A stretch of 53,669 bases of DNA from assembly GCF_001408515.1 (NCBI RefSeq), contig NZ_CYPR01000207.1, forward strand, positions 1 through 53,669, written 5' to 3'. Shown here piece after piece: positions 9,172 to 18,687 of this stretch. Made by a program: the position numbers and the translations under genes. The stretch is from Jannaschia seosinensis. Its GTDB lineage: Bacteria > Pseudomonadota > Alphaproteobacteria > Rhodobacterales > Rhodobacteraceae. The notes beneath the pieces are model-generated. The model did not search any database. It saw nothing but the letters and a program-made list of their open reading frames with translations, and was not told where the DNA came from. The stretch's first letter is position 1, and each line of letters starts with the position of its first letter.

Positions 9172-9653
9172 AGATGTGCCAGCCCCGCCAGCACGACCAC
9201 ACCGATAGCCGCCATCGCCCCCGCCACCGCGTCGTCCAGAACCACGCCCCAAACATCGTCGCGCCGATCCACCGCACCGACCGGACCCGGCTTCCAGATA
9301 TCGAACAGGCGGAACAGAAGGAACGCCGCGACCCATCCGGGCCAGAGCGCGGTCACCGGCGCCCCCGCCATGGCCGCGCCCCACGCAATCGGCATGAGGG
9401 CGATCCACTGGCCCAGCACCTCGTCGATCACCACTTCGCCCGGGTCGTGGTCGTCCGATCCGCGCGTCACCTCCCGTGTGGCCCACGCGGCCAAGGGAAC
9501 GAGTAGTACGGTCAACGCTGTGAACAGGATCGGGCCGCCCTGCATCACCACCCACCCGAGCGGCAGGGCCGCCAATGAGCCCCACGTGCCCGGTCCGGGC
9601 CGCAGCAATCCGACATAGCCGCAGGTCGCGACGGCATGGGCCAGTCGGTTCAT
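9168..9653 (-). CDS. pgpA: Phosphatidylglycerophosphatase A
   Basis: 161-residue inner-membrane phosphatase converting phosphatidylglycerol phosphate to phosphatidylglycerol. The family signatures are [17 protein letters not shown] at the N-terminus, VIDEVLGQW in the middle and [11 protein letters not shown] before the last helix. Several hydrophobic segments fit a multi-pass membrane protein. It overlaps ispDF by 4 bases upstream and pncC by 4 bases downstream, so the three genes are translated as one coupled unit. Confidence 0.92.
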   Translation of the reverse strand: MNRLAHAVATCGYVGLLRPGPGTWGSLAALPLGWVVMQGGPILFTALTVLLVPLAAWATREVTRGSDDHDPGEVVIDEVLGQWIALMPIAWGAAMAGAPVTALWPGWVAAFLLFRLFDIWKPGPVGAVDRRDDVWGVVLDDAVAGAMAAIGVVVLAGLAHL

Positions 9654-10768
9654 GCCGAGACCAGCGTTGCGGTCGCCGTGCAGGCGATGCCTTCGCCACG
9701 GCCGGGAAACCCGAGCCGCTCCGTCGTCGTGGCCTTGATGGAAACGCGGTCGATGCCGATCCCGACTATTTCGGCAACGCGGGCGCGCATCGCGTCGGCG
9801 TGAGGACCGACTTTCGGGAATTCACAGATCAGGGTCGCGTCGAGGTTCGAGAGCTCGAAACCCTTCTCCCTCGCAAGACCGACCGCGTGGGCGAGGAAGA
9901 CGGATGAGTCGGTCCCCTTCCACTGCGGGTCGGAGGGCGGGAAATGTCGCCCGATATCGCCCTCGGCCAATGCGCCGTAGATCGCATCGGTCAAAGTGTG
10001 CAGCCCGACATCCGCATCGGAATGCCCGTCAAGCCCATGCGAATGCGGAACCGCCACACCGCACAGCATCACGTGGTCGCCGTCCCCGAACCGGTGGACG
10101 TCGAACCCGTTTCCAACCCGCACATCCATCCCGAGTCCCCTTTCGAACCGGGCGAAGTCGTCCGGACCGGTGATCTTCATGTTGCGTTCGTCGCCCGCGA
10201 CGATCGCGACGTCCAGCCCCGCCGCACGGGCAACTTCCACATCGTCGGCGGCCTCGCCGGGATGCGCCTCGTGGGCCGCGCGGATCGCGTCGGCCCGAAA
10301 CCCCTGCGGCGTCTGTGCACGCCATAGACCGCTGCGGTCGCGGGTTCCGGTTACGGTGGTCTCGCCCTCCCACAGCGCGTCAACGACGGGCAAAGCGGGC
10401 GCCGCACCGTCATGGTTGCGTAACGCACCAGTCACGCGGTCGATGACGGCACCCGTCACACCAGGCCGCGCGGCGTCGTGGATCAGCACGAACGGCGTCG
10501 TGACGGCGGCCAGACCGGCCCTGACGGAGGCGCTGCGCGTCGCACCTCCCGCGACCAGATGGGCATCCGGAGCCGCGGCGCGCGCCAGATCCTCGTCGTC
10601 GGGATGAACGGCCACGACCATGTCGGCGACCCGATCCGCGAAAGCGGCGATCGTCAGCGAGATCATCGGAACGCCACGAAGGTTGCGGTATTGCTTCGGG
10701 ATTTCACCGCCCGCGCGCGTGCCTCTGCCGGCGGCAACGATCAGGGCGGTAAGCTGGCTGGGTTCCAT
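9650..10768 (-). CDS. ispDF: Bifunctional IspD-IspF isoprenoid enzyme
   Basis: 372 residues fusing 4-diphosphocytidyl-2-C-methylerythritol synthase (IspD, about 1-215) and 2-C-methyl-erythritol 2,4-cyclodiphosphate synthase (IspF, about 216-372), two MEP-pathway steps. IspD shows [19 protein letters not shown] and DAARPGVT. IspF shows [18 protein letters not shown], the [15 protein letters not shown] metal site and the C-terminal [15 protein letters not shown]. The start is ATG 10768 with GGAGATCCGC before it; longer readings lack a ribosome site. The fusion is common in alphaproteobacteria. Its product feeds isoprenoids, including the carotenoid genes further right. Confidence 0.93.
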   Translation of the reverse strand: MEPSQLTALIVAAGRGTRAGGEIPKQYRNLRGVPMISLTIAAFADRVADMVVAVHPDDEDLARAAAPDAHLVAGGATRSASVRAGLAAVTTPFVLIHDAARPGVTGAVIDRVTGALRNHDGAAPALPVVDALWEGETTVTGTRDRSGLWRAQTPQGFRADAIRAAHEAHPGEAADDVEVARAAGLDVAIVAGDERNMKITGPDDFARFERGLGMDVRVGNGFDVHRFGDGDHVMLCGVAVPHSHGLDGHSDADVGLHTLTDAIYGALAEGDIGRHFPPSDPQWKGTDSSVFLAHAVGLAREKGFELSNLDATLICEFPKVGPHADAMRARVAEIVGIGIDRVSIKATTTERLGFPGRGEGIACTATATLVSA

Positions 10769-10958
10769 TGCGGATCTCCACGGGATTGCGCCGTGCCTAG
10801 CCTCAGGCTCTGATACTGACAACCGGCGAGGCACGGGGCTGGCAAGCTGCACAATTTTTGGGCATTTGGAGCCTGACGATGCTGCAATCCTCTGCCGTCC
10901 CTGCCGTATCCCGCCCAGATCGCTTAACCATGACCCGAACTGCCCGGAAATCCATCAC

Positions 10959-11963
10959 GTGACTGATCTCTCTGCCTTTCCCCTCGACCCACGCCTGACG
11001 GAGCTTGGCCTCACGAGCCCCGTGGCTCTCGCGCCCATGGCGGGCATCACCGATTTGCCGACGCGTCAGATCGTGCAAGAATTTGGCGCGGGGCTGGTGG
11101 TCTCGGAGATGGTCGCGTCGCGCGAGATGGTCGAGGCCAAGCCGTCGGTCCGTGATCGCGCGGAAATCGGCGCCGCACGTTCGGGCACCGCGGTCCAGAT
11201 TGCCGGGCGCGACGCACATTGGATGGCCGAGGCCGCGCGGATGCTCGAAGGGCAGGGCGCCGCGATCATCGACATCAACATGGGCTGCCCCGCAAAGAAG
11301 GTGACCGGCGGCTTCTCCGGCTCCGCCCTGCTGCGCGATCACGATCATGCGCTGCGCCTGATCGATGCGGTGGTCGGCGCCGTGACGGTTCCGGTGACGC
11401 TGAAAACGCGTCTGGGGTGGGACGACGACAGCCGCGACACTGCCGCGCTCGCCGTCCGTGCCGAGGCGGCGGGTATCCGGATGCTGACGATCCACGGTCG
11501 GACACGGTGCCAGTTCTACAAGGGGCACGCCGACTGGGAAGCTATCCGGCACGTGGTCGAAGCGGTCTCAATTCCCGTCCTGGCCAATGGCGACATTACC
11601 GATCCGGAGCAGGCGCGTGCCGCCCTCGCGGTATCGGGTGCGGCGGGTGTCATGGTCGGGCGCGGTGCGCAAGGACGGCCGTGGGCGCTGGCCGAAATTG
11701 CCGCGGGGCTGGGTCATGGCGCGGGGCCATGTGTGCCGCGTGGCGCAGACTTCGCCACGCTCGTCATCCGGCATTACGGCGCAATCCTGAACTTCTACGG
11801 GACGGCCCTCGGCGGCCGTGTCGCGCGTAAGCATCTCGGCTGGTACATGGACGAAGCCGCGACCTCTCCGGAACGCCGCCGTGCTATCTTGACCGCTCCG
11901 CCCGAGGCCGTTGCCGACCTGCTTTCCGAAACGCTGGCGGCGCCGGCGAGGCGGGCCGCATGA
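10959..11963 (+). CDS. dusB: tRNA-dihydrouridine synthase B (NifR3)
   Basis: 334 residues from GTG 10959. FMN-dependent reduction of uridine to dihydrouridine in tRNA. The family signatures are PMAGITDLPTRQ near the start, INMGCPAKKVTGGFSGSALL containing the catalytic cysteine, and HGRTRCQFYKGHADW. It overlaps ntrB by 4 bases; nifR3-ntrB-ntrC is a classic alphaproteobacterial operon. The frame is open far upstream, but GTG gives the normal length; ATG 11038 would cut into the fold. Confidence 0.9.
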   Translation: MTDLSAFPLDPRLTELGLTSPVALAPMAGITDLPTRQIVQEFGAGLVVSEMVASREMVEAKPSVRDRAEIGAARSGTAVQIAGRDAHWMAEAARMLEGQGAAIIDINMGCPAKKVTGGFSGSALLRDHDHALRLIDAVVGAVTVPVTLKTRLGWDDDSRDTAALAVRAEAAGIRMLTIHGRTRCQFYKGHADWEAIRHVVEAVSIPVLANGDITDPEQARAALAVSGAAGVMVGRGAQGRPWALAEIAAGLGHGAGPCVPRGADFATLVIRHYGAILNFYGTALGGRVARKHLGWYMDEAATSPERRRAILTAPPEAVADLLSETLAAPARRAA

Positions 11964-13036
11964 CGCAAGGCCGGGTCTGGCAGGCTCTACCGATGGCGGC
12001 CCTCGTGCTCGATGCCAATGACCGGATCGAGGAAGTGAACGGCCCCGCCGAAGGGCTGTTCAACCGCTCCGCCAGATCCCTGACCGGTGCGGTCCTGACC
12101 GAGCTGACGGAGATCGACGGCGATCTCTCCACCGTGACTGCGCGGGTCCGACGCACCTTGGCTCCCATGACCCTGCATGATGCGCGCCTGTCGATCGGGC
12201 GGGCGCCGGCGATCGGCTGCGAATTGCATGCGGCGCCGATGGAAGACGGTGTCCTCGTCCTCATTTCGCCCCGCGACATCGCCGGCCGTCTCGACCGCGC
12301 CCGCAAATCGCGCAATGCGGCCCGCTCTGCGATCGGGATGGCCGAAATGCTGGCCCACGAAATCAAGAACCCGCTCGCCGGCATTACCGGCGCGGCGCAA
12401 CTTCTCAGCATGAACCTTTCGGACGACGACCTTGAACTGACGGACCTGATCGTCGCCGAAAGCCGGCGCATCGTGAAGCTGCTGGAACAGGTGGAGCAGT
12501 TCGGGAACCTGCGCCCGCCGGAACGCCGCGCCGTCAACGTTCACGATATCCTCGACCGCGCGCGCCGATCCGCGATGGTCGGCTTTGCCGCGCATATGAT
12601 GATCGTCGAGGACTACGATCCGTCCCTGCCAAATGTCTGGGGCGATCCAGATCAGTTGCAGCAGGTAATCCTGAACCTGCTGAAGAACGCCGCCCAAGTC
12701 GGCGCGCAGGGGGGGCGAATCACGATCCGCACCTTCTACGAGCTGGCGTTGCGCGTTCGCCGCCCGGACGGCACCGGCGGGACCGTTCCGCTCCAGATCG
12801 AGATCAGCGATGACGGCCCCGGCATTCCCAACGAGATCGCCGCCAGCCTCTTCGACCCGTTCGTCTCGGGCCGCGAAAACGGAACGGGCCTCGGGCTCGC
12901 CTTGGTGTCGAAGATCGTCGGCGACCACGACGGCTGGATCTCCGTCGAAAGCGAGCCCGGTCGCACGACGTTCCGCATTTCCCTGCCCCTCGCCCCAAAC
13001 CACACGAAGAACGACGCGCAAACGCCGGAAAGGTAA
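11960..13036 (+). CDS. ntrB: Nitrogen regulation sensor kinase NtrB
   Basis: 358-residue soluble histidine kinase. A PAS domain covers roughly residues 10-100, the H-box is [17 protein letters not shown] with phospho-acceptor His133, and the ATPase domain carries [18 protein letters not shown] and [12 protein letters not shown]. NtrB phosphorylates NtrC under nitrogen limitation and dephosphorylates it when PII signals sufficiency. It overlaps dusB by 4 bases and is followed by ntrC after 4 bases. Confidence 0.93.
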   Translation: MTQGRVWQALPMAALVLDANDRIEEVNGPAEGLFNRSARSLTGAVLTELTEIDGDLSTVTARVRRTLAPMTLHDARLSIGRAPAIGCELHAAPMEDGVLVLISPRDIAGRLDRARKSRNAARSAIGMAEMLAHEIKNPLAGITGAAQLLSMNLSDDDLELTDLIVAESRRIVKLLEQVEQFGNLRPPERRAVNVHDILDRARRSAMVGFAAHMMIVEDYDPSLPNVWGDPDQLQQVILNLLKNAAQVGAQGGRITIRTFYELALRVRRPDGTGGTVPLQIEISDDGPGIPNEIAASLFDPFVSGRENGTGLGLALVSKIVGDHDGWISVESEPGRTTFRISLPLAPNHTKNDAQTPER

Positions 13037-13040
13037 CGAT

Positions 13041-14411
13041 ATGGATGGAACGATCCTCGTTGCGGACGACGACCGCACGATCCGAACCGTACTGACCCAG
13101 GCGCTCACCCGCGCCGGTTGCAAGGTGCATGCGACGGCGTCGCTGGTGACGTTGATGCGGTGGGTGGAGGAGGGGAAGGGCGACCTCGTCATCTCCGACG
13201 TCATCATGCCCGACGGCAACGGGCTGGAAACCCTGCCGAAGATCGCGGAGGCCCGGCCCGGCCTGCCCGTCATCGTTATCTCGGCGCAGAACACCATCAT
13301 GACGGCCATACAGGCGGCCGAGGCGGAAGCGTTCGACTATCTCCCGAAGCCGTTCGACCTGCCCGACCTGATGAAGCGCGCGTCCCGTGCCCTCGAGCAG
13401 AAGCGGAACGCGACACCCGCGGCGGAACGCACGGAGGCCGGTCCCGCCGACGAGCTCCCTCTGGTCGGGCGCACAGCGCGGATGCAGGCGCTCTACCGGC
13501 TCGTGGCGCGGGTGATGAACACCGATCTTCCCGTCCTGGTGACGGGTGAAAGCGGTACCGGAAAATCCTTGATCGCACGCGCGATTCACGACTTCTCAGA
13601 TCGGCGTACGCTGCCCTTCGTGACGGCGACGGGGGCGGACCTGACCGGCTACGACGCAACGGCGGAACTCGTGGCAAAGGCCCGAGGCGGCTCGATCCTG
13701 TTCGACGAGGTGGGCGATCTTGAGCCTGAGGCCCAGAGCCGCGTCGTGCGGATGCTCGACACGCTGGCCGAGGGCGGCCCCCGCATCATGGCCACATCGC
13801 AGCGCGATCTCGCGCCCCTTCTCGACGCCAAGGGTCCCGATGGCTTCCGGTCGGACCTCTATTACCGGATCGCGGGAGCGCAACTCGACGTACCTGCCTT
13901 GCGCGAACGGGTGGACGATATTCCCTTGCTCTCCACGCACTTCCTCGCGCGTGCCGAACGCGAAGGCGGATCGATGCGCCGCTTCTCCGACGAGGCGATG
14001 ACCCTTATCCGGGCACATCCCTGGCCGGGCAACGTGCGACAGCTTGAAAATATCGTTCGCCGTCTCGTCGCGACCAGTCCGGCGGAGGTTATCGCCAAGT
14101 CGGAAGTTGAGGCCGTTCTGACGAATGTGCCTTCCGGTCCGCGGGCCGCGGCGGCCGGAGACAACCTGAGCGAGGCGGTCGAGGGTCACCTGCGCCGCTA
14201 CTTCGACCTGCAGGCGGGGCAGCTCCCCCCGCCGGGTCTTTACCAAAGGGTTCTTCGAGAGGTGGAGGCCCCGCTGATCGAAATCGCGCTCGATGCCACC
14301 GGCGGAAATCAGGCACGTTGCGCCGACCTGTTGGGCATCAATCGCAATACGCTGCGAAAGAAGGTTCTGGATCTGGAAATTCACGTGACACGCCGGCGCA
14401 AGTTGATGTAA
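13041..14411 (+). CDS. ntrC: Nitrogen regulator NtrC, lacking the GAFTGA loop
   Basis: 456 residues: receiver domain (about 1-120, phospho-acceptor Asp53 in ISDVIMPDG), AAA+ domain with Walker A GESGTGKS and Walker [10 protein letters not shown], and C-terminal Fis-type helix-turn-helix ([17 protein letters not shown]). The L1 loop motif GAFTGA, which contacts sigma-54, is absent: between FVTATGADL and Walker B only a short stretch remains. This matches Rhodobacter NtrC, known to activate sigma-70 RNA polymerase. ATG 13041 follows AAGGTAACG and gives the receiver its proper start; a longer frame upstream is a shadow within ntrB. Confidence 0.92.
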   Translation: MDGTILVADDDRTIRTVLTQALTRAGCKVHATASLVTLMRWVEEGKGDLVISDVIMPDGNGLETLPKIAEARPGLPVIVISAQNTIMTAIQAAEAEAFDYLPKPFDLPDLMKRASRALEQKRNATPAAERTEAGPADELPLVGRTARMQALYRLVARVMNTDLPVLVTGESGTGKSLIARAIHDFSDRRTLPFVTATGADLTGYDATAELVAKARGGSILFDEVGDLEPEAQSRVVRMLDTLAEGGPRIMATSQRDLAPLLDAKGPDGFRSDLYYRIAGAQLDVPALRERVDDIPLLSTHFLARAEREGGSMRRFSDEAMTLIRAHPWPGNVRQLENIVRRLVATSPAEVIAKSEVEAVLTNVPSGPRAAAAGDNLSEAVEGHLRRYFDLQAGQLPPPGLYQRVLREVEAPLIEIALDATGGNQARCADLLGINRNTLRKKVLDLEIHVTRRRKLM

Positions 14412-14486
14412 AGAAGCCACAGCGTTGCAGATCGGGAACAACCCGGCGGGCCAGACGCGCGGTGGGACATTGAAGCAGGGGCAGGC

Positions 14487-16724
14487 GTGCGAGCTTCGCA
14501 AATTACCGGAACCGGCAGAGCCGGTCGGTCGCGCATGTTCCTGTGGGAGCGGCGGCGACAGATTCAGTCCGGCATCGCGGTCGTTCTCGTGGTGCTGGGT
14601 CCCGCACTCGTCGTGCTTACCTTCCTCGCGCTCAGCGTCCGGGGTCCGAGCGGCGACCTGACGTGGTTGCGCGGCGTCTTGCTGTTCGATGCGGTCTACA
14701 TCCTTGCGGTTGCTGCGCTTGTCGTCCGGCGCCTGACACGAATGATCGCCGCCCGCCGCGCCCGCTCCGCCGGGTCACAGCTTCACCTGCGGCTGACCGG
14801 GGTGTTCACCGGAATCGCGCTGGTGCCCACCATCCTGACCGCCGTATTCGCGACGGTCACGATAAATATCGGGCTGGAGGGTTGGTTCTCGGACCGGGTC
14901 CGCAACGCGCTTGGCAATTCGGTGGAGGCGGCGCAGGCCTATGCGCAGGAGGTCCGCGACGGGCTCACGGAGGATGCCCGCGCGCTCGGCAGCTATCTCG
15001 ACGTCGCCAAGCGTGCCGCGTTCTTCATGGATGACGGCAATCTGCGCGAGGTTCTCGCCGACGGACAGGCGCAGATCCAGCGCGGCTTGGAGGAAGCCTT
15101 CGTCGTGGACGGCGCCGGTGAAATTCGGGCGCGGGGCGAGCGCTCCTACCTCTTCGATTTCGAGCCAATTCCGCCAGAACGCCTCGATCAGGCGGAGAAC
15201 GGATCGGTCATCCTGATCGAGGACAAGGAAATCAATGAGTTTCGCGTTCTTCTTAAACTCGATGCCTATCCCGACCGCTACCTTTATGTCACGCGAGCCG
15301 TGGATGGGGACATCCTGCAACTCCTCGACGAGACGCGGGCGACAGCGCAGCTTTATCAACAGCTTGAGCGGGATCGCGGGCGCATCCTGTTCGAATTCGC
15401 TCTCCTCTATCTCGGCTTTGCGCTGATCCTAATCCTTGCGGCGACCTGGGCAGGCCTATGGTTCGCCGAGCGGCTGTCGCGTCCCGTCGGCAGGCTCGCC
15501 GGCGCGGCGCAGCGGGTGGGGCAGGGCGACCTCTCCGTGCGCGTTACCGAGGAGGACGGAGACGACGAGATTGCCATGCTCGGGCGGATCTTCAACCAGA
15601 TGACCCGGCAGTTGAAGGGACAGCGCGACGCCCTCGTCGAGACCAACATGCAGACCGAACGGCGGCGGCGGCTCTTCGACTCGGTCCTCGGGTCGGTGAC
15701 GGCCGGGGTGATCGGCCTCGACCCCGACGGGCGCATCGACTTCATGAACCGCTCGGCCCAGCGGCTTCTGGTTCTCGACGAGGAGCGCTACGGCGTCGAT
15801 CTCGGGCGCGTCGTTCCGGAATTCGCGACCGTCCTCTCCCGGCTGCAGGAGACCCATGCCGATACGATGCAGGAGGAGATCCGCCTCACCCGCGGCGGCA
15901 AGCTCGAGAGCCTTCTCGTCCGCATCGCCACGCGGCCCGGTGCCGATGAGGCGCCGGAGGGCTACGTAGTCGCCTTCGACGACGTCACCGACCTCGTCAG
16001 TGCGCAGCGGATGGCCGCCTGGGGCGACGTCGCGCGTCGCATCGCGCACGAGATCAAGAACCCCCTGACCCCGATCCGCCTGTCGGCTCAGCGCGTCAAC
16101 CGCCGCTTCGGCAAGGAATTGTCACCCGAAAGCGCCGCGAAGCTGGGGGAACTGACTGATGTCATCGTCCGGCAGACTGGCGATCTGGGGCGCATCGTCG
16201 ACGAGTTCTCCCGCTTCGCCCGGATGCCGGAGCCGGAGCGCAGGCGCGGCGATCTGGCCGCCCTTCTGCGCGAGACGGTGACGCTTCAGCGCGCCGCGCT
16301 CGACCCGATCGAACTCGTCGCCACCATTCCGGACGGGCCGCTGCCGGCGGAATTCGATCACACGATGATGGGCCAGGCCTTCACGAACCTCGTCAAGAAT
16401 GCCGGCGAAGCGATCGAGACGCGCGAGGAGAAGCTGGATGCGCCGTTCGAGAAGCGTGTGAAGGTCACGCTGGAGACGCTTGATCATCATGTGGAAATTC
16501 GCATTGCCGATACCGGAGTCGGCTTGCCGCAGGATCGGGCGCGTCTGTTCGAACCCTACGTGACGACCCGCGACAAGGGGACGGGCCTCGGCCTTCCCAT
16601 CGTCAAGAAGATCATCGAGGAGCACGGAGGCACGCTCGACCTGCGCGATGCCGAACCGGGCCCCGACGGACACCGGGGGGCGGAGGCCGTGATCCGCCTC
16701 CCCCGCATCGAGGAGGAGCACTGA
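14487..16724 (+). CDS. ntrY: Membrane sensor kinase NtrY
   Basis: 745 residues from GTG 14487 (AGCAGGGGCAG upstream); ATG 14535 is a fair alternative. Two or three N-terminal transmembrane segments flank a periplasmic loop, then a HAMP region (SRPVGRLAGAAQRVGQGDLS), a PAS domain, and the kinase core: [19 protein letters not shown] with His521, NLVKNAGEAIE, ADTGVGLP and GTGLGLPIVKKI. With NtrX it forms a second nitrogen/redox-responsive two-component pair. It precedes ntrX by 2 bases. Confidence 0.92.
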   Translation: MRASQITGTGRAGRSRMFLWERRRQIQSGIAVVLVVLGPALVVLTFLALSVRGPSGDLTWLRGVLLFDAVYILAVAALVVRRLTRMIAARRARSAGSQLHLRLTGVFTGIALVPTILTAVFATVTINIGLEGWFSDRVRNALGNSVEAAQAYAQEVRDGLTEDARALGSYLDVAKRAAFFMDDGNLREVLADGQAQIQRGLEEAFVVDGAGEIRARGERSYLFDFEPIPPERLDQAENGSVILIEDKEINEFRVLLKLDAYPDRYLYVTRAVDGDILQLLDETRATAQLYQQLERDRGRILFEFALLYLGFALILILAATWAGLWFAERLSRPVGRLAGAAQRVGQGDLSVRVTEEDGDDEIAMLGRIFNQMTRQLKGQRDALVETNMQTERRRRLFDSVLGSVTAGVIGLDPDGRIDFMNRSAQRLLVLDEERYGVDLGRVVPEFATVLSRLQETHADTMQEEIRLTRGGKLESLLVRIATRPGADEAPEGYVVAFDDVTDLVSAQRMAAWGDVARRIAHEIKNPLTPIRLSAQRVNRRFGKELSPESAAKLGELTDVIVRQTGDLGRIVDEFSRFARMPEPERRRGDLAALLRETVTLQRAALDPIELVATIPDGPLPAEFDHTMMGQAFTNLVKNAGEAIETREEKLDAPFEKRVKVTLETLDHHVEIRIADTGVGLPQDRARLFEPYVTTRDKGTGLGLPIVKKIIEEHGGTLDLRDAEPGPDGHRGAEAVIRLPRIEEEH

Positions 16725-16726
16725 CC

Positions 16727-18121
16727 ATGGCAGACATCCTGATCACCGACGACGAGGACGACATCCGGTCCCTCATCTCCGATATCCTGACGGACGAAGG
16801 CTATTCGTGTCGCACCGCCGGAACCGCCGAGGCTTGCCTGGCGGCCATCGAGGAGGAGGCACCCGCCTGCATGATCCTCGATATCTGGCTGAAGGACAGC
16901 GACATGGACGGGATCGACATCCTCAAATCGGTTCGGCGCACCCACCCCGATATCCCGATCATCATCATCTCGGGTCACGGCAACATCGAAATCGCCGTCG
17001 CCGCGATCAAGCAGGGCGCCTACGACTATATCGAGAAGCCGTTCAACCTCGATCAGCTGATGGTCGTCGTCACCCGCGCGATGGAGACGTCGCGCCTGCG
17101 ATCCGAAAACAGCGAGTTGCGCCGCAAGGATGCCTCCTCCGCCGAGATGATCGGGCAGTCGATCGCCTACAAGGGCCTGCTGGGTCAGCTCAAGAAGGTG
17201 ATGAATTCCAACGGTCGCGTGATGCTGACTGGCGCGGCCGGGTCCGGAAAGGAAGTCGCCGCCCGCTACATCCACGGCAAGTCCAACCGCGCGTCCGGGC
17301 CCTTCGTCACCGTCTCCTCGGCCTCGATCGAGCCGGAGCGGATGGAAATCGTGCTGTTCGGTCGCGAAAGCCCCGAGAAGGGTGTCGAGCCGGGCCTTCT
17401 GGAGCAGGCGCATGAGGGCGTGCTCTATCTCGACGAGGTGGCGGACATGCCGCAGGGCACGCAGTCCAAGATTCTGCGCGTTCTGGTGGAGCAGGCTTTC
17501 ACGCGTGTCGGTGGCACCGAAAAGGTGCGCGTGGACCTGCGCGTCATTTCCTCGACCAACCGCGACCTGATGCACGAGGTCCGCAGCGGGCGTTTCCGCG
17601 AGGAACTCTATCACCGCCTCAACGTGGTCCCGATCGACGTCCCCTCGCTGGAGGAGCGGCGCGACGACATCCCCGTGCTCGCCGACCATTTCATCGCCGC
17701 CCTGAACAAGGCGCAGGGTCTGCCGCTGCGGGTCCTGTCCGACGAGACGAAGGCCCTGCTGCAAACGATGCGCTGGCCGGGAAATATCCGCCAGTTGCGC
17801 AACGTGATCGAGCGGGTCCTGATCCTGGGCGACGGGACCGGTCCGATCGAACCGTCCGAATTGCCGGCTCCCGGTGACGGTGGTGGCGATCAGGGCGACA
17901 TGACGCTGTCGGGCTCGCTCGCCTCGCTTCCGCTGCGCGAGGCGCGGGAGCTTTTCGAGCGGCAATATCTGATGACGCAGATCAACCGTTTCGGCGGCAA
18001 CATCTCCCGCACCGCGGCGTTCGTGGGGATGGAGCGGTCGGCCCTGCACCGAAAGCTCAAGTCGCTGGGCGTCGTCACGACCGCGCGGGGCGGTGCGCGG
18101 GTCGCGCGGGTGGACGACTAG
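16727..18121 (+). CDS. ntrX: Response regulator NtrX, degenerate sigma-54 contact loop
   Basis: 464 residues: receiver (Asp52 in ILDIWLKDSDMDG), AAA+ domain and C-terminal Fis-type helix-turn-helix (ISRTAAFVGMERSALHRKL). Walker A is GAAGSGKE and Walker B VLYLDEVAD. The GAFTGA position reads LFGRESPEKGVEPGLLEQA, so the sigma-54 interaction loop is lost here as well as in NtrC. Partner of NtrY just upstream. Its stop overlaps the stop of the convergent lipoprotein gene. Confidence 0.92.
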   Translation: MADILITDDEDDIRSLISDILTDEGYSCRTAGTAEACLAAIEEEAPACMILDIWLKDSDMDGIDILKSVRRTHPDIPIIIISGHGNIEIAVAAIKQGAYDYIEKPFNLDQLMVVVTRAMETSRLRSENSELRRKDASSAEMIGQSIAYKGLLGQLKKVMNSNGRVMLTGAAGSGKEVAARYIHGKSNRASGPFVTVSSASIEPERMEIVLFGRESPEKGVEPGLLEQAHEGVLYLDEVADMPQGTQSKILRVLVEQAFTRVGGTEKVRVDLRVISSTNRDLMHEVRSGRFREELYHRLNVVPIDVPSLEERRDDIPVLADHFIAALNKAQGLPLRVLSDETKALLQTMRWPGNIRQLRNVIERVLILGDGTGPIEPSELPAPGDGGGDQGDMTLSGSLASLPLREARELFERQYLMTQINRFGGNISRTAAFVGMERSALHRKLKSLGVVTTARGGARVARVDD

Positions 18122-18543
18122 TTCGCCGCGATCCGTCCGCTCCGTGTGACGCAAACGCCGCGCGTGTCGAAGGGCTGGCTCTGCAACACCGTCTCTCCGC
18201 CGTCGCAGGCGGGCAGGACGGTCCGGTCATAGCCCTTCGTGCGCATGCAGACGTCGATCGCCCGCTCGCGCAATGGCTCGTTCTGATCGTAATCGTAAAT
18301 GTCGGGAATGTTGCTGACGCCGGTACAGATACGGTCGCGGCAGTAGCCGCCGCTCAGGGTGATGCGCGGCGCGGTCGCGATCCGCGTGGTCACGGGAAAG
18401 GCGTCCTGCGCCTCGGCCGCGCATTGCAGGTAGTCGCGTTCCGCGGCGAGCGCTGGCGTGCCGGGCCGCAGCCAGACGGCCTCGCTTCCGGCGGCGCAGG
18501 CAACGAGGAGGGCGATCGGGGGCAGGGCGAGCAGGAGTTTCAT
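18118..18543 (-). CDS. Small Cys-rich lipoprotein of unknown function
   Basis: 141 residues with a lipoprotein signal (MKLLLALPPIALLVAC, lipobox Cys16). The mature part has several cysteines (LQCAA, GYCRDRICTG, DVCMRTKGY, LPACDGG, GVCVTR), suggesting disulfides in the periplasm. I do not recognise the family beyond a conserved hypothetical of Rhodobacteraceae type. Start could also be ATG 18555, giving four more residues. It lies between ntrX and trkA on the opposite strand, interrupting the usual ntrX-trkA linkage. Confidence 0.7.
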   Translation of the reverse strand: MKLLLALPPIALLVACAAGSEAVWLRPGTPALAAERDYLQCAAEAQDAFPVTTRIATAPRITLSGGYCRDRICTGVSNIPDIYDYDQNEPLRERAIDVCMRTKGYDRTVLPACDGGETVLQSQPFDTRGVCVTRSGRIAAN

Positions 18544-18687
18544 GCCTTCTGTCATAGCATCGCCGACGTGCCGGACAATGCGCACCCGCATGTTATCCGA
18601 TGACCGCCCGATTGACCGCCCGCATCCGCGCGCCTATCCCGACGCCCTGATGCTGGGCCCGTAGCGGTCCGCCACGGGGGAGCGGGC

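Noticed and set aside
12810-13040. Longer NtrC with 77 extra N-terminal residues
   Set aside because: The extra residues are an out-of-frame reading of ntrB; the receiver domain starts at ATG 13041.
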